Assembly (NCBI RefSeq): GCF_011759375.1 | Contig: NZ_JAARML010000002.1 | Location: forward strand, 1,488,001 to 1,552,000 | DNA: 64,000 bases | Reading direction: 5' to 3' | Source of the DNA: Paraflavitalea devenefica | Lineage (GTDB): Bacteria > Bacteroidota > Bacteroidia > Chitinophagales > Chitinophagaceae | Shown: positions 8,246-17,092 of the stretch, in pieces | How the letters are laid out: the number at the start of each line of letters is the position of its first letter | Numbering within the stretch: the stretch's first letter is position 1 | Translations under genes and position numbers: made by a program | Notes under the pieces: generated by a model | Database searches by the model: none | Seen by the model: only the letters and a program-made list of their open reading frames with translations | What the model was told of the DNA's origin: nothing

Positions 8246-10078
8246 TTAATGTCCATCTCTACTTGCCGTAATGTTTTTGTTGGTAGTAGTTTGTGCCGAA
8301 AAGTAATTTAGAATATCTTGCATGAATCGGTCACTTTCAAACCATTTAGCATAATTGTAACTTTGGTAAGTGGTTACTTCGCCAGTGCGTTTATTTGTTC
8401 TCGTTTTGGTTTCTGCTATATTGTCTCTATAGTGTTCTAAAAAAACTTCCCAGTTTTCATTTACTATTTTATAGGAATTGTCAGCAATTTCTTTATATTT
8501 TTGAAGGTTCGTTGGTTTGAATAAAACCGTCATAACGTAAACTTTTGCATAAGTTGATATATCTACACGCTGAGTTGGCTGTTTAGTTTCATTGAGTCTT
8601 CGAAAGCACAAATAGCCAAAAAAAGCATTGTCAGCTTTATCGCTGTCTGTTAAGGCTTGAAAGGAGATGCCCTGTTTAAGAAATAATTTTTTTTCACGAG
8701 CCTTAGTAATACGGCCATTTGAGCAATAAAACATTCTAAAGAATAGATTTCTTTCCATCACGGAATCTGATGGAATATAACCATTAAAAATGCCATCTGC
8801 AAATTCACCTCTTTTTCGTTCATAGAGCAATCCGTATTTATCGAATAAGAACTTCTGAATTTGAACCTGAAGTTTTTCATTTGCCATTTTATCAGCATTA
8901 ATTACTGGTGTTTGCTTATTCGTCGCTTCTGAGATATCGTTGATTAAGTCTAATTTGCTTTCATGTTGTTTATTGTTAAGAAGAGTTATTACTTTTAAAA
9001 GAACTTCTTTGTTTTTGAAAACAGATTCAACATCTTTAGTAATGTTTTCTTCATAGATGCGGCTCAATGTATATGAGGTCTGTCCACCATTTATAATTTG
9101 AGGATTTTTTACTATTAACTGTGCTTTGTTCTTTTGTCCAATTTTCTCATTGATATAAGTTTCATCTGATAGCATAGTAATCCCATTGTTGAATAGTGCA
9201 AATTCATTCGTTTCTTTTTCTATAATTGTTTCTCTAATTGCATTATTTACATGTTTACCCTCATGGCCCAAATAGCTTCTTGGATTGTATTTTAGAATAG
9301 AATTTTTATATTTATACATTATTCTCCCTAATTCAATTGTAGGAACAAACAAAACTGTTATTTCACATTCTCCTTTTTTGGTTTGAACTGTATAGCTTAT
9401 TTTGCTGCCTGCGTTTTTATTGCTTAAATCAATGTTTATGTTTAAGTCAGTTGCGTTGAAGAAGGTTCCTGTGATTACGGGGAATACTAATTTATCATAA
9501 CATTGCTCGTAGTTGAAAATTTCTGTGGCAAAACCTCCTGTTAATTTCCGCAAATCACTTGGTTTTATATTAGACAAGTTTGCTAATATTATTACTTGAT
9601 TTGAATATCTAGCTATGTTTTCAGTTGTAGATATTTCCCGTTGTAGCTGTTTTATCTTGCCATTATATTCCTTGCCAGTTTCATCTTGTTCTTCTCCATC
9701 AAGAATTCGATTGACATCCATTACTAAAACTTCCTCTAAGGCAATTTCTTTTGTTTCAAAATTACTTCCATTAGTTCTGAATTTTGATTGTATAAAGTAC
9801 GCAGTTCTGTTTTCTTTGTTAATAAAGTACCCGTCAATGCCGCCATCATAGCTGCCATCTGTGACAAAATGTTCTCTTTCTATGAAGTCGAGAAGGCCAA
9901 AGCTTACTTTAAGATATAAGTGAATAAAAGCTCTAGAACGAGCTTGATTTTGTTCCTCAGAGTTTTTAAACTTTTTTGGGTATTTACTGCTCATAGAAGC
10001 AGGTGCTTCTTTAATAATTGTGTCCAGAATATTGATTAGAGTTTCAAACTTTGTCATAAAATTATTATCAACGGACAA
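8246..10078 (-). CDS. AIPR-family protein (abortive infection phage resistance)
   Basis: 610-aa cytoplasmic protein of the AIPR family (PF10592), linked by family knowledge to abortive phage infection. The AIPR core is visible at about 290-345 as EFALFNNGITMLSDETYIN and NPQIINGGQTSYTLSR. The N-terminal part has DGGIDGYFINKENRTAYFIQ (about 78-97) followed by SKF; Asp82 plus Gln97-x-Lys99 fits a PD-(D/E)xK-type nuclease motif of the QxK variety, typical of Mrr-like enzymes. No partner (methylase, helicase, toxin) is beside it. The gene is much more AT-rich than the flanking GMC gene, which points to horizontal acquisition. A second in-frame ATG at 10057 is an alternative start. Confidence 0.85.
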   Translation of the reverse strand: MSVDNNFMTKFETLINILDTIIKEAPASMSSKYPKKFKNSEEQNQARSRAFIHLYLKVSFGLLDFIEREHFVTDGSYDGGIDGYFINKENRTAYFIQSKFRTNGSNFETKEIALEEVLVMDVNRILDGEEQDETGKEYNGKIKQLQREISTTENIARYSNQVIILANLSNIKPSDLRKLTGGFATEIFNYEQCYDKLVFPVITGTFFNATDLNINIDLSNKNAGSKISYTVQTKKGECEITVLFVPTIELGRIMYKYKNSILKYNPRSYLGHEGKHVNNAIRETIIEKETNEFALFNNGITMLSDETYINEKIGQKNKAQLIVKNPQIINGGQTSYTLSRIYEENITKDVESVFKNKEVLLKVITLLNNKQHESKLDLINDISEATNKQTPVINADKMANEKLQVQIQKFLFDKYGLLYERKRGEFADGIFNGYIPSDSVMERNLFFRMFYCSNGRITKAREKKLFLKQGISFQALTDSDKADNAFFGYLCFRRLNETKQPTQRVDISTYAKVYVMTVLFKPTNLQKYKEIADNSYKIVNENWEVFLEHYRDNIAETKTRTNKRTGEVTTYQSYNYAKWFESDRFMQDILNYFSAQTTTNKNITASRDGH

Positions 10079-10410
10079 GCCTCTCTAGAGTATTAGTTTG
10101 CTTATTATACCAACTACTAATTAAATCGGCCTGCTTTAATGGTATAAGATGTTTTATAAGTTCAGGACAGATCGTTTCATCTTTATTCGAGTATGAAAAA
10201 AACGTTTATTGTTAGTTCAGACTTCATATGAGTTGAAGTCTGCATGCAATATCAGATTGTAGCGGAATCGTCTCCCTATTCCGATATTACAAAAAAACAC
10301 CCAATGCACTGATTTTGCATGAAGCGTGGCAGGTATAGTTATTATTCTAACAACAAAATGGTGTTTCTGTACTAAAAGCAATTCATATTTATTATTTTAT
10401 GCTTTGATAT
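10079..10410. other. Non-coding gap upstream of the AIPR gene
   Basis: About 330 bp of AT-rich DNA with no credible gene. It holds a 9-bp inverted repeat (CAGACTTCA at 10218-10226 with TGAAGTCTG at 10234-10242) and a 6-bp stem (CGGAAT/ATTCCG) near 10261-10286. Neither has a T-tract in an orientation that would make it an obvious terminator, so they may be operator or leader elements of the AIPR gene. Confidence 0.4.
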
Positions 10411-10617
10411 TCACCTATAGTAATACCCACATGCTTTCCTATGCCTCTTCTCCACCGCCTCCTTAACCGCTACAGTATCAATCTTATGTGTACACCTGCG
10501 TAATCCCTGGCAGAGTCGGTTGTGATACGCATAACTGGTGCCCGACCGGCAGATGTATACTTTAGGTTCAGACACGCAACTGAACCACACCACCGCAAGG
10601 ATAAGCAGTGTCTTCAT
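10411..10617 (-). CDS. Small exported Cys-rich protein with CxGLxxC motif
   Basis: 68-aa protein. The start at 10617 (MKTLLILAVVWFSC) gives a short export signal; an upstream reading to 10689 would hide it. The mature part has the pattern VYICRSGTSYAYHNRLCQGL followed by RRC and, near the C-terminus, KACGYYY. I recognise this layout (VYxC, YHxxxxCxGLxxC, then a basic segment and a final Cys) from small uncharacterised Bacteroidota proteins; the Cys/His spacing suggests metal binding, which is inference. It probably acts outside the cytoplasm. A 14-bp GC palindrome lies about 50 bp upstream of its start. Confidence 0.65.
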   Translation of the reverse strand: MKTLLILAVVWFSCVSEPKVYICRSGTSYAYHNRLCQGLRRCTHKIDTVAVKEAVEKRHRKACGYYYR

Positions 10618-10666
10618 GGGAGTAGGGGAGTTTATCCTATAACTGTAGCCAGGCCGTACAGATTGC

Positions 10667-10680
10667 CCCGGGCGCCCGGG
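10667..10680. repeat. 14-bp perfect GC palindrome
   Basis: CCCGGGCGCCCGGG is a perfect self-complementary palindrome made only of G and C. It sits in the 5' region of the small Cys-rich gene (10411-10617, minus strand), 50 bp upstream of the start codon. It could be an operator or a chance feature; there is no loop, so a terminator is unlikely. Confidence 0.6.
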
Positions 10681-10873
10681 AATGTGCAAAATCTTAGCTT
10701 AAGTCAAACTTTGCCGTTAGGAAGTCGCCGGTAAGGTGGCAAGGTGATAAGTTTTGATCCTCTCCGTCCATTAAATCCTTTTAATCCCGGTACAAACGGT
10801 CCAAACAAATGCAACGTTCGTAACTCATTCCTTGTCAATGGCCTGTAATCAACACCCAAACACTGTATTCTAT

Positions 10874-11584
10874 ATGCGCTTTACTCATCCCTGCCTCGTA
10901 TTTTTAGTCTGTACCCTTACTTTTGTAGCCTGCTCAAAAAATAAAGACAATCCCAAGCCCGAAAAGCAGCCTCTCCGGCTATGGGCCGGACAGGATACTG
11001 TCATCGCTCTCACCGGTACCGGCCAGTACACCGCCATGTCAGACAGTACACAGGTGGCGCAGGTGACCGTTCAAAACGACAGCCTGCACATCACTACCAG
11101 CTACCCCGGCCCCGCCACCATCCATATTACCGGGCCGGATAACCGTACTACCGACCTGAAGCTGGTAGCCAACTCTGTGATAGGCACCTGGAACAGCGTG
11201 AAAGGGGGGACAGGCGGGTGGACAAGCATTGAGGTACAATGCAGTGATCCTGCATTGGCCGCCAGCCTGCAGGAACAATTGTCTGAAAAGGAGATGAAGC
11301 CGGAAAGCATCCGTGCCCTTGCCTTCCGGGACTATGCCGATCTCGCTTTCCAGGAAATAAGGACTGACAACATCAGAAGACAGGGCACCTTTTCTTTCCA
11401 TGATCTTACCCTTACCTTAACCGAAGGCAGTACCGTGGAAGTATACCGGCTGATCCCTTTCACACTAAGCAGGTTTGCGCTTGAACAGGACCTTACTGCG
11501 CAATTCCAGGCCATTCATCCGGGGAAAGGTATTACCAAGGTTACCCGCACCCGTTACTACACAGTTGCGGAAATACCGGGATAG
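10874..11584 (+). CDS. Predicted lipoprotein, unknown function
   Basis: 236-aa lipoprotein starting at MRFTHPCLVFLVC with lipobox FVACSKN. An ATG at 10832 would add 14 residues ahead of the signal and is less likely. The mature N-terminal half (LRLWAGQDTVIALTGTGQYT, then a GPATIHITG segment) looks like a bacterial Ig-like domain; the C-terminal half starts with a lipocalin-like VIGTWNSVKGGTG segment and alternates beta strands. I do not recognise a family. Its last 28 bp overlap the 3' end of the convergent kinase-like gene at 11557. Confidence 0.7.
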   Translation: MRFTHPCLVFLVCTLTFVACSKNKDNPKPEKQPLRLWAGQDTVIALTGTGQYTAMSDSTQVAQVTVQNDSLHITTSYPGPATIHITGPDNRTTDLKLVANSVIGTWNSVKGGTGGWTSIEVQCSDPALAASLQEQLSEKEMKPESIRALAFRDYADLAFQEIRTDNIRRQGTFSFHDLTLTLTEGSTVEVYRLIPFTLSRFALEQDLTAQFQAIHPGKGITKVTRTRYYTVAEIPG

Positions 11585-12123
11585 CCGGATAGGAGCAGCT
11601 TGTTCATGACCTGCTCCACCTGCTCTTCCGTGGTATAATCTCCTCTTAGTTGCAGTACCGGGCAACTCAATTGTTGCATCCACTGTTCATGAGCCTGCAA
11701 GGTCCTGTTGGCTATGCCGGTACCAGGGTCATAATCTGCTGCCCAGGCAAGGAAGTCCTCATATTGTTGCTTCCGGCCGGGATCAGTATAAATGACCGTA
11801 CCATACCTTTCCAACTCTCTTTTTTTAAGCCGGGCCATCCTGATAGCAGGTGGTACCCATAAAAACACTACGAGGTCAAATGCCGGGAATACATCTGCTC
11901 CCCAGTCAATAACAGAACCGCCTAATATCCAGGAAGTGGATTGGAGCGCCTGTTGTACCAAAGCATTTCTTTCGGCTGGTTTGCGCCGCAGGGTATAAGG
12001 CGGTTCCGCTCTTTCCCAGAAATAATCATCACTGTCAATATAGGGAATGGAAAGTTTTTCCGAAAGGGCAAGTCCCAAGGTAGTGACGCCACTGGAGGAA
12101 GCGCCGAAGATATGTAACCGCAT
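11557..12123 (-). CDS. P-loop kinase-like (adenylate-kinase-related) protein
   Basis: 188-aa cytoplasmic P-loop NTPase. The N-terminus MRLHIFGASSSGVTTLGLAL contains a Walker A-like GASSSGVTT (residues 7-15; the usual GKT/S Lys is replaced by Val), followed by IPYIDSDDYFW, the pattern of small nucleoside or shikimate kinases. A VVFLWVPPAIRMARLKKRE segment resembles the LID/Walker B region of adenylate-kinase-related proteins. The loss of the Walker A Lys makes catalysis uncertain, although 'topology modulation' type relatives also vary there. It overlaps the lipoprotein gene at its 3' end by 28 bp and lies 3' of the ECF sigma gene on the same strand. Confidence 0.72.
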   Translation of the reverse strand: MRLHIFGASSSGVTTLGLALSEKLSIPYIDSDDYFWERAEPPYTLRRKPAERNALVQQALQSTSWILGGSVIDWGADVFPAFDLVVFLWVPPAIRMARLKKRELERYGTVIYTDPGRKQQYEDFLAWAADYDPGTGIANRTLQAHEQWMQQLSCPVLQLRGDYTTEEQVEQVMNKLLLSGYPGISATV

Positions 12124-12146
12124 AGGAGAAAGTAAAAAAGTATATA

Positions 12147-12710
12147 TTACAACTTCAACATTGAAGAAGACGCAACAATAGTCAATATCAGGTTATAGTC
12201 AGTAAGCAGGTCATTTTTTAGTAACCGGATAGCGCGGCTCATGTATTTTTCCACCATGCTCACAGACAGGGACAGTTGTTCTGCGATTTCCCGGTAACTC
12301 ATGCCTTTTTCCCGGTGCATCAAAAACACTTCCCGGCAATTGCCCGGCAGGCGGTCAATGGCCTGGTCAAGCGCCTGTAATTGCGCCCTTCCATTATCGG
12401 AAATATAACTTTCGGTGATACTACCCGTTTCTTTCTCCAGGTTTTCCAGCCATTGGGCGTCTTCCCGCATGCGCCGGCGTACCTCATCTATCAGCAGGTT
12501 ACGCGCATACGTCTTTACCAGGGGCAGCGCCTCTGCAGGATCACGGATCACCTCTATCCGCTCCCAGATCTTCAGGTAACATTGTTGCAGCAGATCTTCT
12601 ATCAGCGTAGTATCACTCGTAAACCTTGACAGATAAGCAAATACACGGTCTCTTGTTTCAAGATACAGACGGGTAAAAACGAGGTTGGATGAAGAGGGCG
12701 CCGGTTGCAT
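12147..12710 (-). CDS. ECF-type RNA polymerase sigma factor
   Basis: 187-aa sigma-70 family factor of the Bacteroidota FecI-like ECF group. Region 2 is at about 15-90 (FTRLYLETRDRVFAYLSRFT, then LIEDLLQQCYLKIWERIEV), and region 4 at about 125-175 (AIDRLPGNCREVFLMHREKG, then MSYREIAEQLSLSVSMVEKY). It is divergent from fecR, with 128 bp between the two starts, and should be held at the membrane by that anti-sigma factor until the STN-bearing TonB receptor at 13874 signals. The predicted target is the receptor-cargo-porV gene set. Confidence 0.92.
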   Translation of the reverse strand: MQPAPSSSNLVFTRLYLETRDRVFAYLSRFTSDTTLIEDLLQQCYLKIWERIEVIRDPAEALPLVKTYARNLLIDEVRRRMREDAQWLENLEKETGSITESYISDNGRAQLQALDQAIDRLPGNCREVFLMHREKGMSYREIAEQLSLSVSMVEKYMSRAIRLLKNDLLTDYNLILTIVASSSMLKL

Positions 12711-12838
12711 AGCACCGCAAAGGTAGAAGAGCCGGTCAGCTCTTTTGTTACCAAATTATTAATTGACGCTTTTTCGCTGAAATTTAATTGAGGTAAAAAA
12801 CGTGTTTGACGTGTATAGTATAGACCCAACCCTAAACT

Positions 12839-13837
12839 ATGCAACTAACTGCAGTGCAATGGCAGCGTTATATGGATAATACCTGTAGCGAAGCTGAACG
12901 TAAAGAGATCTATACTTATCTGAACAGCCTCACCGCGGAAGAACTGGCCTCCTTACTGGAGGCCGGGTTCCCGGAACAGGCAACCACCATGCCGGAAGCC
13001 ATGGCGCTGCGACTGAATAAAAAACTGGAGCAGGCTACCGGAATCATACTCACTGAAAAACGACGACCGGTATTGTCAATAGCTTTCCACCGGTGGATAG
13101 CTGCTGCCAGCATTCTATTGGTGGCGGGGCTTACACTCTATTACTTTTTGCCCGCTCCATCAGGCGCCAGGCAGCAGCAGACCGAGATAGCCTCCAGGGA
13201 TATCAGCAATACCACCCACCATGTTCAAAAGATCACCTTGCCGGATGGAAGCATGGTTTGGCTTTCACCACAATCCATGCTGCGTGTACCAGATAATTTT
13301 AATCGTGCTACCCGTGTGCTGACTTTATCAGGGCAGGGTTATTTTGAAGTAGCGCATGATGCAGCAAAACCTTTTAGCGTGCAGGCCGGCCCTGTACAAA
13401 CCACTGTACTGGGTACCCACTTTAACATAGAAGCATATCCGGCAGAATCACACACCGCTGTATCGCTTACGCAGGGCAGGGTAGCCGTGCGCGCGCGCAC
13501 CGCCGGTGGCGCAGACAGTATGGTATACCTGCAGCCAGGTCATAAGCTGGTGTATCAAAACGATGTGCAACAATTCACCCTGCAGCCGGTGGCTGTTGAA
13601 TATGAAACAAGCTGGGCCGGTGGTGGCCTGGTGTTTGACAGTCTCGATGTGCGCGATGTATTCTTACGGCTTGAACACCGGTTCAACATAAAGATCCAAT
13701 TCGATCCAATACTCTTCAAGGGGAAGAAATTGACGGCTGTTTATCCCAAAGCCGATCTGTCCGTCATTCTCCGGAACATGGCCTTTGTACAGGGCTTTAA
13801 TTACCGGCAGCAAAAAGACACCATACTCATACAATAA
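12839..13837 (+). CDS. FecR-family anti-sigma factor
   Basis: 332-aa inner-membrane anti-sigma regulator. The cytoplasmic N-terminus (1-80, WQRYMDNTCSEAERKEIYTY) binds the ECF factor; a single transmembrane helix lies at about 87-104 (WIAAASILLVAGLTLYYF). The FecR periplasmic domain is at about 125-225 (ITLPDGSMVWLSPQSMLRVP, then GYFEVAHDAAKPFSV and TVLGTHFNIEAY), and a C-terminal DUF4974/STN-like domain (VRDVFLRLEHRFNIKIQFDP) occupies about 265-332. This is the standard transducer between a TonB receptor's STN domain and the ECF sigma factor. It is followed after 36 bp by the receptor gene. Confidence 0.94.
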   Translation: MQLTAVQWQRYMDNTCSEAERKEIYTYLNSLTAEELASLLEAGFPEQATTMPEAMALRLNKKLEQATGIILTEKRRPVLSIAFHRWIAAASILLVAGLTLYYFLPAPSGARQQQTEIASRDISNTTHHVQKITLPDGSMVWLSPQSMLRVPDNFNRATRVLTLSGQGYFEVAHDAAKPFSVQAGPVQTTVLGTHFNIEAYPAESHTAVSLTQGRVAVRARTAGGADSMVYLQPGHKLVYQNDVQQFTLQPVAVEYETSWAGGGLVFDSLDVRDVFLRLEHRFNIKIQFDPILFKGKKLTAVYPKADLSVILRNMAFVQGFNYRQQKDTILIQ

Positions 13838-13873
13838 CAACTTATATACAAAGCATACAAACAAGTTTCTACT

Positions 13874-16800
13874 ATGTATTTACTTTATCGCAAGCCGAAA
13901 AGGCCGGCCCGGCTATTGATCATTTTGTTGATGTTATGGGGCATGCCCGCAACAAGCCAGGACATACAGCAACCGCTGAGCCTCTCTATGCAGGATACCA
14001 ACCTATCCGGGGTATTGAGTGCCTTGGACAAGCAAACCACTTTTACATTCTCCTATGATCCGGCTGTCCTCAGCAAAGTACCCTTGAAGGATGTCAGCTA
14101 TAAAGCAGTGCCATTAAGCAAAATACTGGAGGACCTTAAAGCCCGTACCGGTATTGAATATTCCATTCAGCAGGGGACCATCGCTTTCCGGCCTGGTCCT
14201 GCTGCTCCTGCCACAAAAACAATAGCCACCATCACCGGGCATGTGGTGGATGAAGAAGATGGTAAAGGCATTCCCGGTGTTACCATCAAAGTAGTTGATA
14301 AAAATGTGATCAGCCATATTGACGGTTCTTTTTCAATAAGCGTATCCCCGGGCAAACACCATATCCTGTTATCTTCTGTTGGGTATGAGAAAAAAGAAAT
14401 TACGGATGTGGTATTGACCGATAAACAGGTGCTTGAATTAAACCTTACCCTGAAGCGGCAGAAAGGAAGTCTATCCAGCGTAGTAGTACAGGCCAGTGCA
14501 AGAAAAGAAAGCATAGCGGCCTTGTACAGTCGCCAAAAGAACAATACGGCTATTTCTGATGGTATCAGTGCCGAACAAATACGGGTAACGCCGGATAATA
14601 ATACGGCACAGGTATTAAGAAGGGTAAGCGGCATCACCATTCAAAGTGAAAAATTTGTAACCGTTCGCGGCGTGAGTGACCGGTACAACAACGTATTGAT
14701 CAATGGCGCTTCCCTGCCCAGCACCGAACCCAACAGGCGGAACTTCAGTTTTGATATTGTGCCCAGCGCCCTGGTAGATTATATAGTGGTGAATAAAACG
14801 GCCACGCCCGATCTGCCCGGCGAATTTTCCGGCGGTCTGATACAGATCAATACCAAAGACATACCCTCTAAAAATTTTCTGGAAGTCACCATCGGCACCG
14901 GCTTAAACACAGCCAGTGATGGCAAAGGCTTCCTCAGCTTTAAGCGCGATCCGCAAGCCTGGCTGGGTAAAGTGGGTAAAGACAGGAAATGGTTTGGGGA
15001 TGGCAAACTCATTGATCCGACGGTGTATGGCAAAAGGGTCAATATTCAAAATGACACTGCTTTCAGGAATGCTGTCGGGGGTCAATTGCCCAACCGGTGG
15101 AAAGTGCATCAATACGCCTATTCGCCGGTACATAATTTCCAATTGAACGGTGGTATGGCCCATCATTTTGCCGCCGGTAATACCCTGGGCTTTGTGGGAA
15201 CACTTACTTACCGCAATGAAATGTTGTACGAAGAAGGCGATTCGCGGGTGTTGCAGCAGTCGGATTTTGATGCGCAACGCTATCGCTATACCACCACCAT
15301 CGGAGGCCTCTTTAATATGGCTTACAAGACCAAAAAACACAAGCTGGCCTGGAAAAACATTTACAACCGTAAATACAGTGACCAGTTCGATCAGCAGGTA
15401 GGTGCTTACATTTCCGATGGCTGGTATTCGAGAAGAAGGAGTCAGGTGACACTCACCAATGATCTCTTGCTTTCCAAGCTGGAAGGAGAACACAACATCG
15501 GGAAATTTGGCCTGAAAGCAGACTGGTACGGCGAATACATTCAATTGATACGTGAACAACCCGACACCAGGTTTATCACCGGCCAGGGCGAAAAACCTAT
15601 ACAGGGCGCCCAATCCAAATACACGGATGATGGCAGGTATACCTATGACCTGAACAACCCGCTGATCGTAAAGAACGGATTGTATGCTTCCCGGCTGGAA
15701 GAGATCAAGAAAAATGCCGGCCTGAACCTTTCCTTGCCCTTCCATATAGGCAATGCAAAGCAGCTTTTTAAAACGGGCTATGGCTGGTCGGAAAGAAGCG
15801 CCGATTTTGATGGTACCGGTTTTAAGATCAGGGAGGTGCCTCCCAGTAGCAGCTATCTCCTTGCAACAAAAGGATTGCCTTATGAAGACATCGCTATACC
15901 GGAGGCTTTCTCCAGCGGCAAGCTGGAATACTTTGCTGCTTATACCAGGTCGGAAACCACGGGCGACCGGTATGAAGCTGGCCAGCAACTGCAATCGGGT
16001 TATGGTATGCTGGACCTGAAGTTCTTTAAAAAACTGCGTGTAATAGGCGGTGCGCGCTATGAGCAGAATAAGATCACCATATCTACCGTACAATACAATA
16101 ACAACGGGCATAGCGTGTTCAGGGACACTTCCTATTATGAAAAAGACTGGCTGCCTTCGGTAAACCTGGTGTATAGTTTTACCGACAAGCTGAATGTACG
16201 CGCTGCTTATAGTAAAACATTGGCCCGTCCGGATTTTGTGGAGCGATCGCCTTATGTGTACTATGATTTTGTGGAACTGGCAGAAGTGGTGGGCCAGTAT
16301 GCCCTGAAAACTTCCCGCATTCAAAACTATGACCTCAGGCTGGAATATTATCCCGGCAGTAATGAGATACTGTCCGCCTCTCTCTTCTATAAAAAATTTC
16401 AGGACCCGGTGGAGCGGTTCTATGTTATTGGCAGTGCTATGAATACCATTGAGTACCGGAATATGTACGAGGCAACTGCCAAAGGGGTGGAACTGGATGC
16501 CCGCAAGAGCCTTGGTTTTATAGCGCCCAACAGCAAATGGTTGCAGCACCTCTACATCAGCGGCAATTATACCTGGCTTGAAGGCGGTATCAGTTACTTT
16601 GAAACCAAGAAGAACCCGGATACCAATAAAGATACCCTCGTGCTGGCAGATGCCAGCCGTCCTATCCAGGGCCTATCGCCTTACATCATTAATGGCGGTT
16701 TGAATTACCAGGGGGATATATGGGGCTTTAACATCGCCTATAACCGTACCGGCCGCCGCATTGTAAATGGCGGAACGCATCCTACCCTCATTCAATATGA

Positions 16801-17065
16801 AAATCCGAGGGATGTGGTAGACCTGCAATTAAGTGGCCGGTTCCTGCAGCAAAAACTGGAAGTAAAATGCAATATATCGGACCTGCTCAACCAGTACTTC
16901 ATTGTCTATAGCAACAATATAAACGGGGATAGCAGTGGCGGCTTTGCCACAGAGGGGCCTAATAAGGACCCCAAAGGAGAGGCTTTCAATGAGGAGTTCG
17001 ACCTGATCAATTATAAAGTGAAAAAAGGGGTTGGGTTCAGTATCAACTTCACGTATAAATTTTAG
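13874..17065 (+). CDS. TonB-dependent receptor with STN signalling domain
   Basis: 1063-aa outer-membrane receptor. After a signal peptide (1-28, ending in ATSQD) comes an STN domain (about 35-110: LSLSMQDTNLSGVLSALDKQ, then VPLSKILEDLKARTGIEYSI) that contacts FecR. Next is a carboxypeptidase-regulatory-like domain (about 120-195, ITGHVVDEEDGKGIPGVTIK), a plug (about 230-350, VTVRGVSDRYNNVLINGASL) and a beta-barrel ending in the aromatic GVGFSINFTYKF. The plug form with PDLPGEFSGGLIQINTKDIP is that of large receptors not paired with SusD. It probably imports and senses an unknown large ligand. It is co-oriented with FecR upstream and a lipoprotein only 27 bp downstream. Confidence 0.93.
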   Translation: MYLLYRKPKRPARLLIILLMLWGMPATSQDIQQPLSLSMQDTNLSGVLSALDKQTTFTFSYDPAVLSKVPLKDVSYKAVPLSKILEDLKARTGIEYSIQQGTIAFRPGPAAPATKTIATITGHVVDEEDGKGIPGVTIKVVDKNVISHIDGSFSISVSPGKHHILLSSVGYEKKEITDVVLTDKQVLELNLTLKRQKGSLSSVVVQASARKESIAALYSRQKNNTAISDGISAEQIRVTPDNNTAQVLRRVSGITIQSEKFVTVRGVSDRYNNVLINGASLPSTEPNRRNFSFDIVPSALVDYIVVNKTATPDLPGEFSGGLIQINTKDIPSKNFLEVTIGTGLNTASDGKGFLSFKRDPQAWLGKVGKDRKWFGDGKLIDPTVYGKRVNIQNDTAFRNAVGGQLPNRWKVHQYAYSPVHNFQLNGGMAHHFAAGNTLGFVGTLTYRNEMLYEEGDSRVLQQSDFDAQRYRYTTTIGGLFNMAYKTKKHKLAWKNIYNRKYSDQFDQQVGAYISDGWYSRRRSQVTLTNDLLLSKLEGEHNIGKFGLKADWYGEYIQLIREQPDTRFITGQGEKPIQGAQSKYTDDGRYTYDLNNPLIVKNGLYASRLEEIKKNAGLNLSLPFHIGNAKQLFKTGYGWSERSADFDGTGFKIREVPPSSSYLLATKGLPYEDIAIPEAFSSGKLEYFAAYTRSETTGDRYEAGQQLQSGYGMLDLKFFKKLRVIGGARYEQNKITISTVQYNNNGHSVFRDTSYYEKDWLPSVNLVYSFTDKLNVRAAYSKTLARPDFVERSPYVYYDFVELAEVVGQYALKTSRIQNYDLRLEYYPGSNEILSASLFYKKFQDPVERFYVIGSAMNTIEYRNMYEATAKGVELDARKSLGFIAPNSKWLQHLYISGNYTWLEGGISYFETKKNPDTNKDTLVLADASRPIQGLSPYIINGGLNYQGDIWGFNIAYNRTGRRIVNGGTHPTLIQYENPRDVVDLQLSGRFLQQKLEVKCNISDLLNQYFIVYSNNINGDSSGGFATEGPNKDPKGEAFNEEFDLINYKVKKGVGFSINFTYKF

Positions 17066-17092
17066 CAAACCTTATTGCATAAAAGCAATTAT

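Noticed and set aside
14903..16549. 548-codon open frame on the minus strand opposite the TonB receptor
   Set aside because: It is the antisense shadow of a clear receptor gene, with no family motifs and no start context; long antisense frames are common opposite GC-biased codons.
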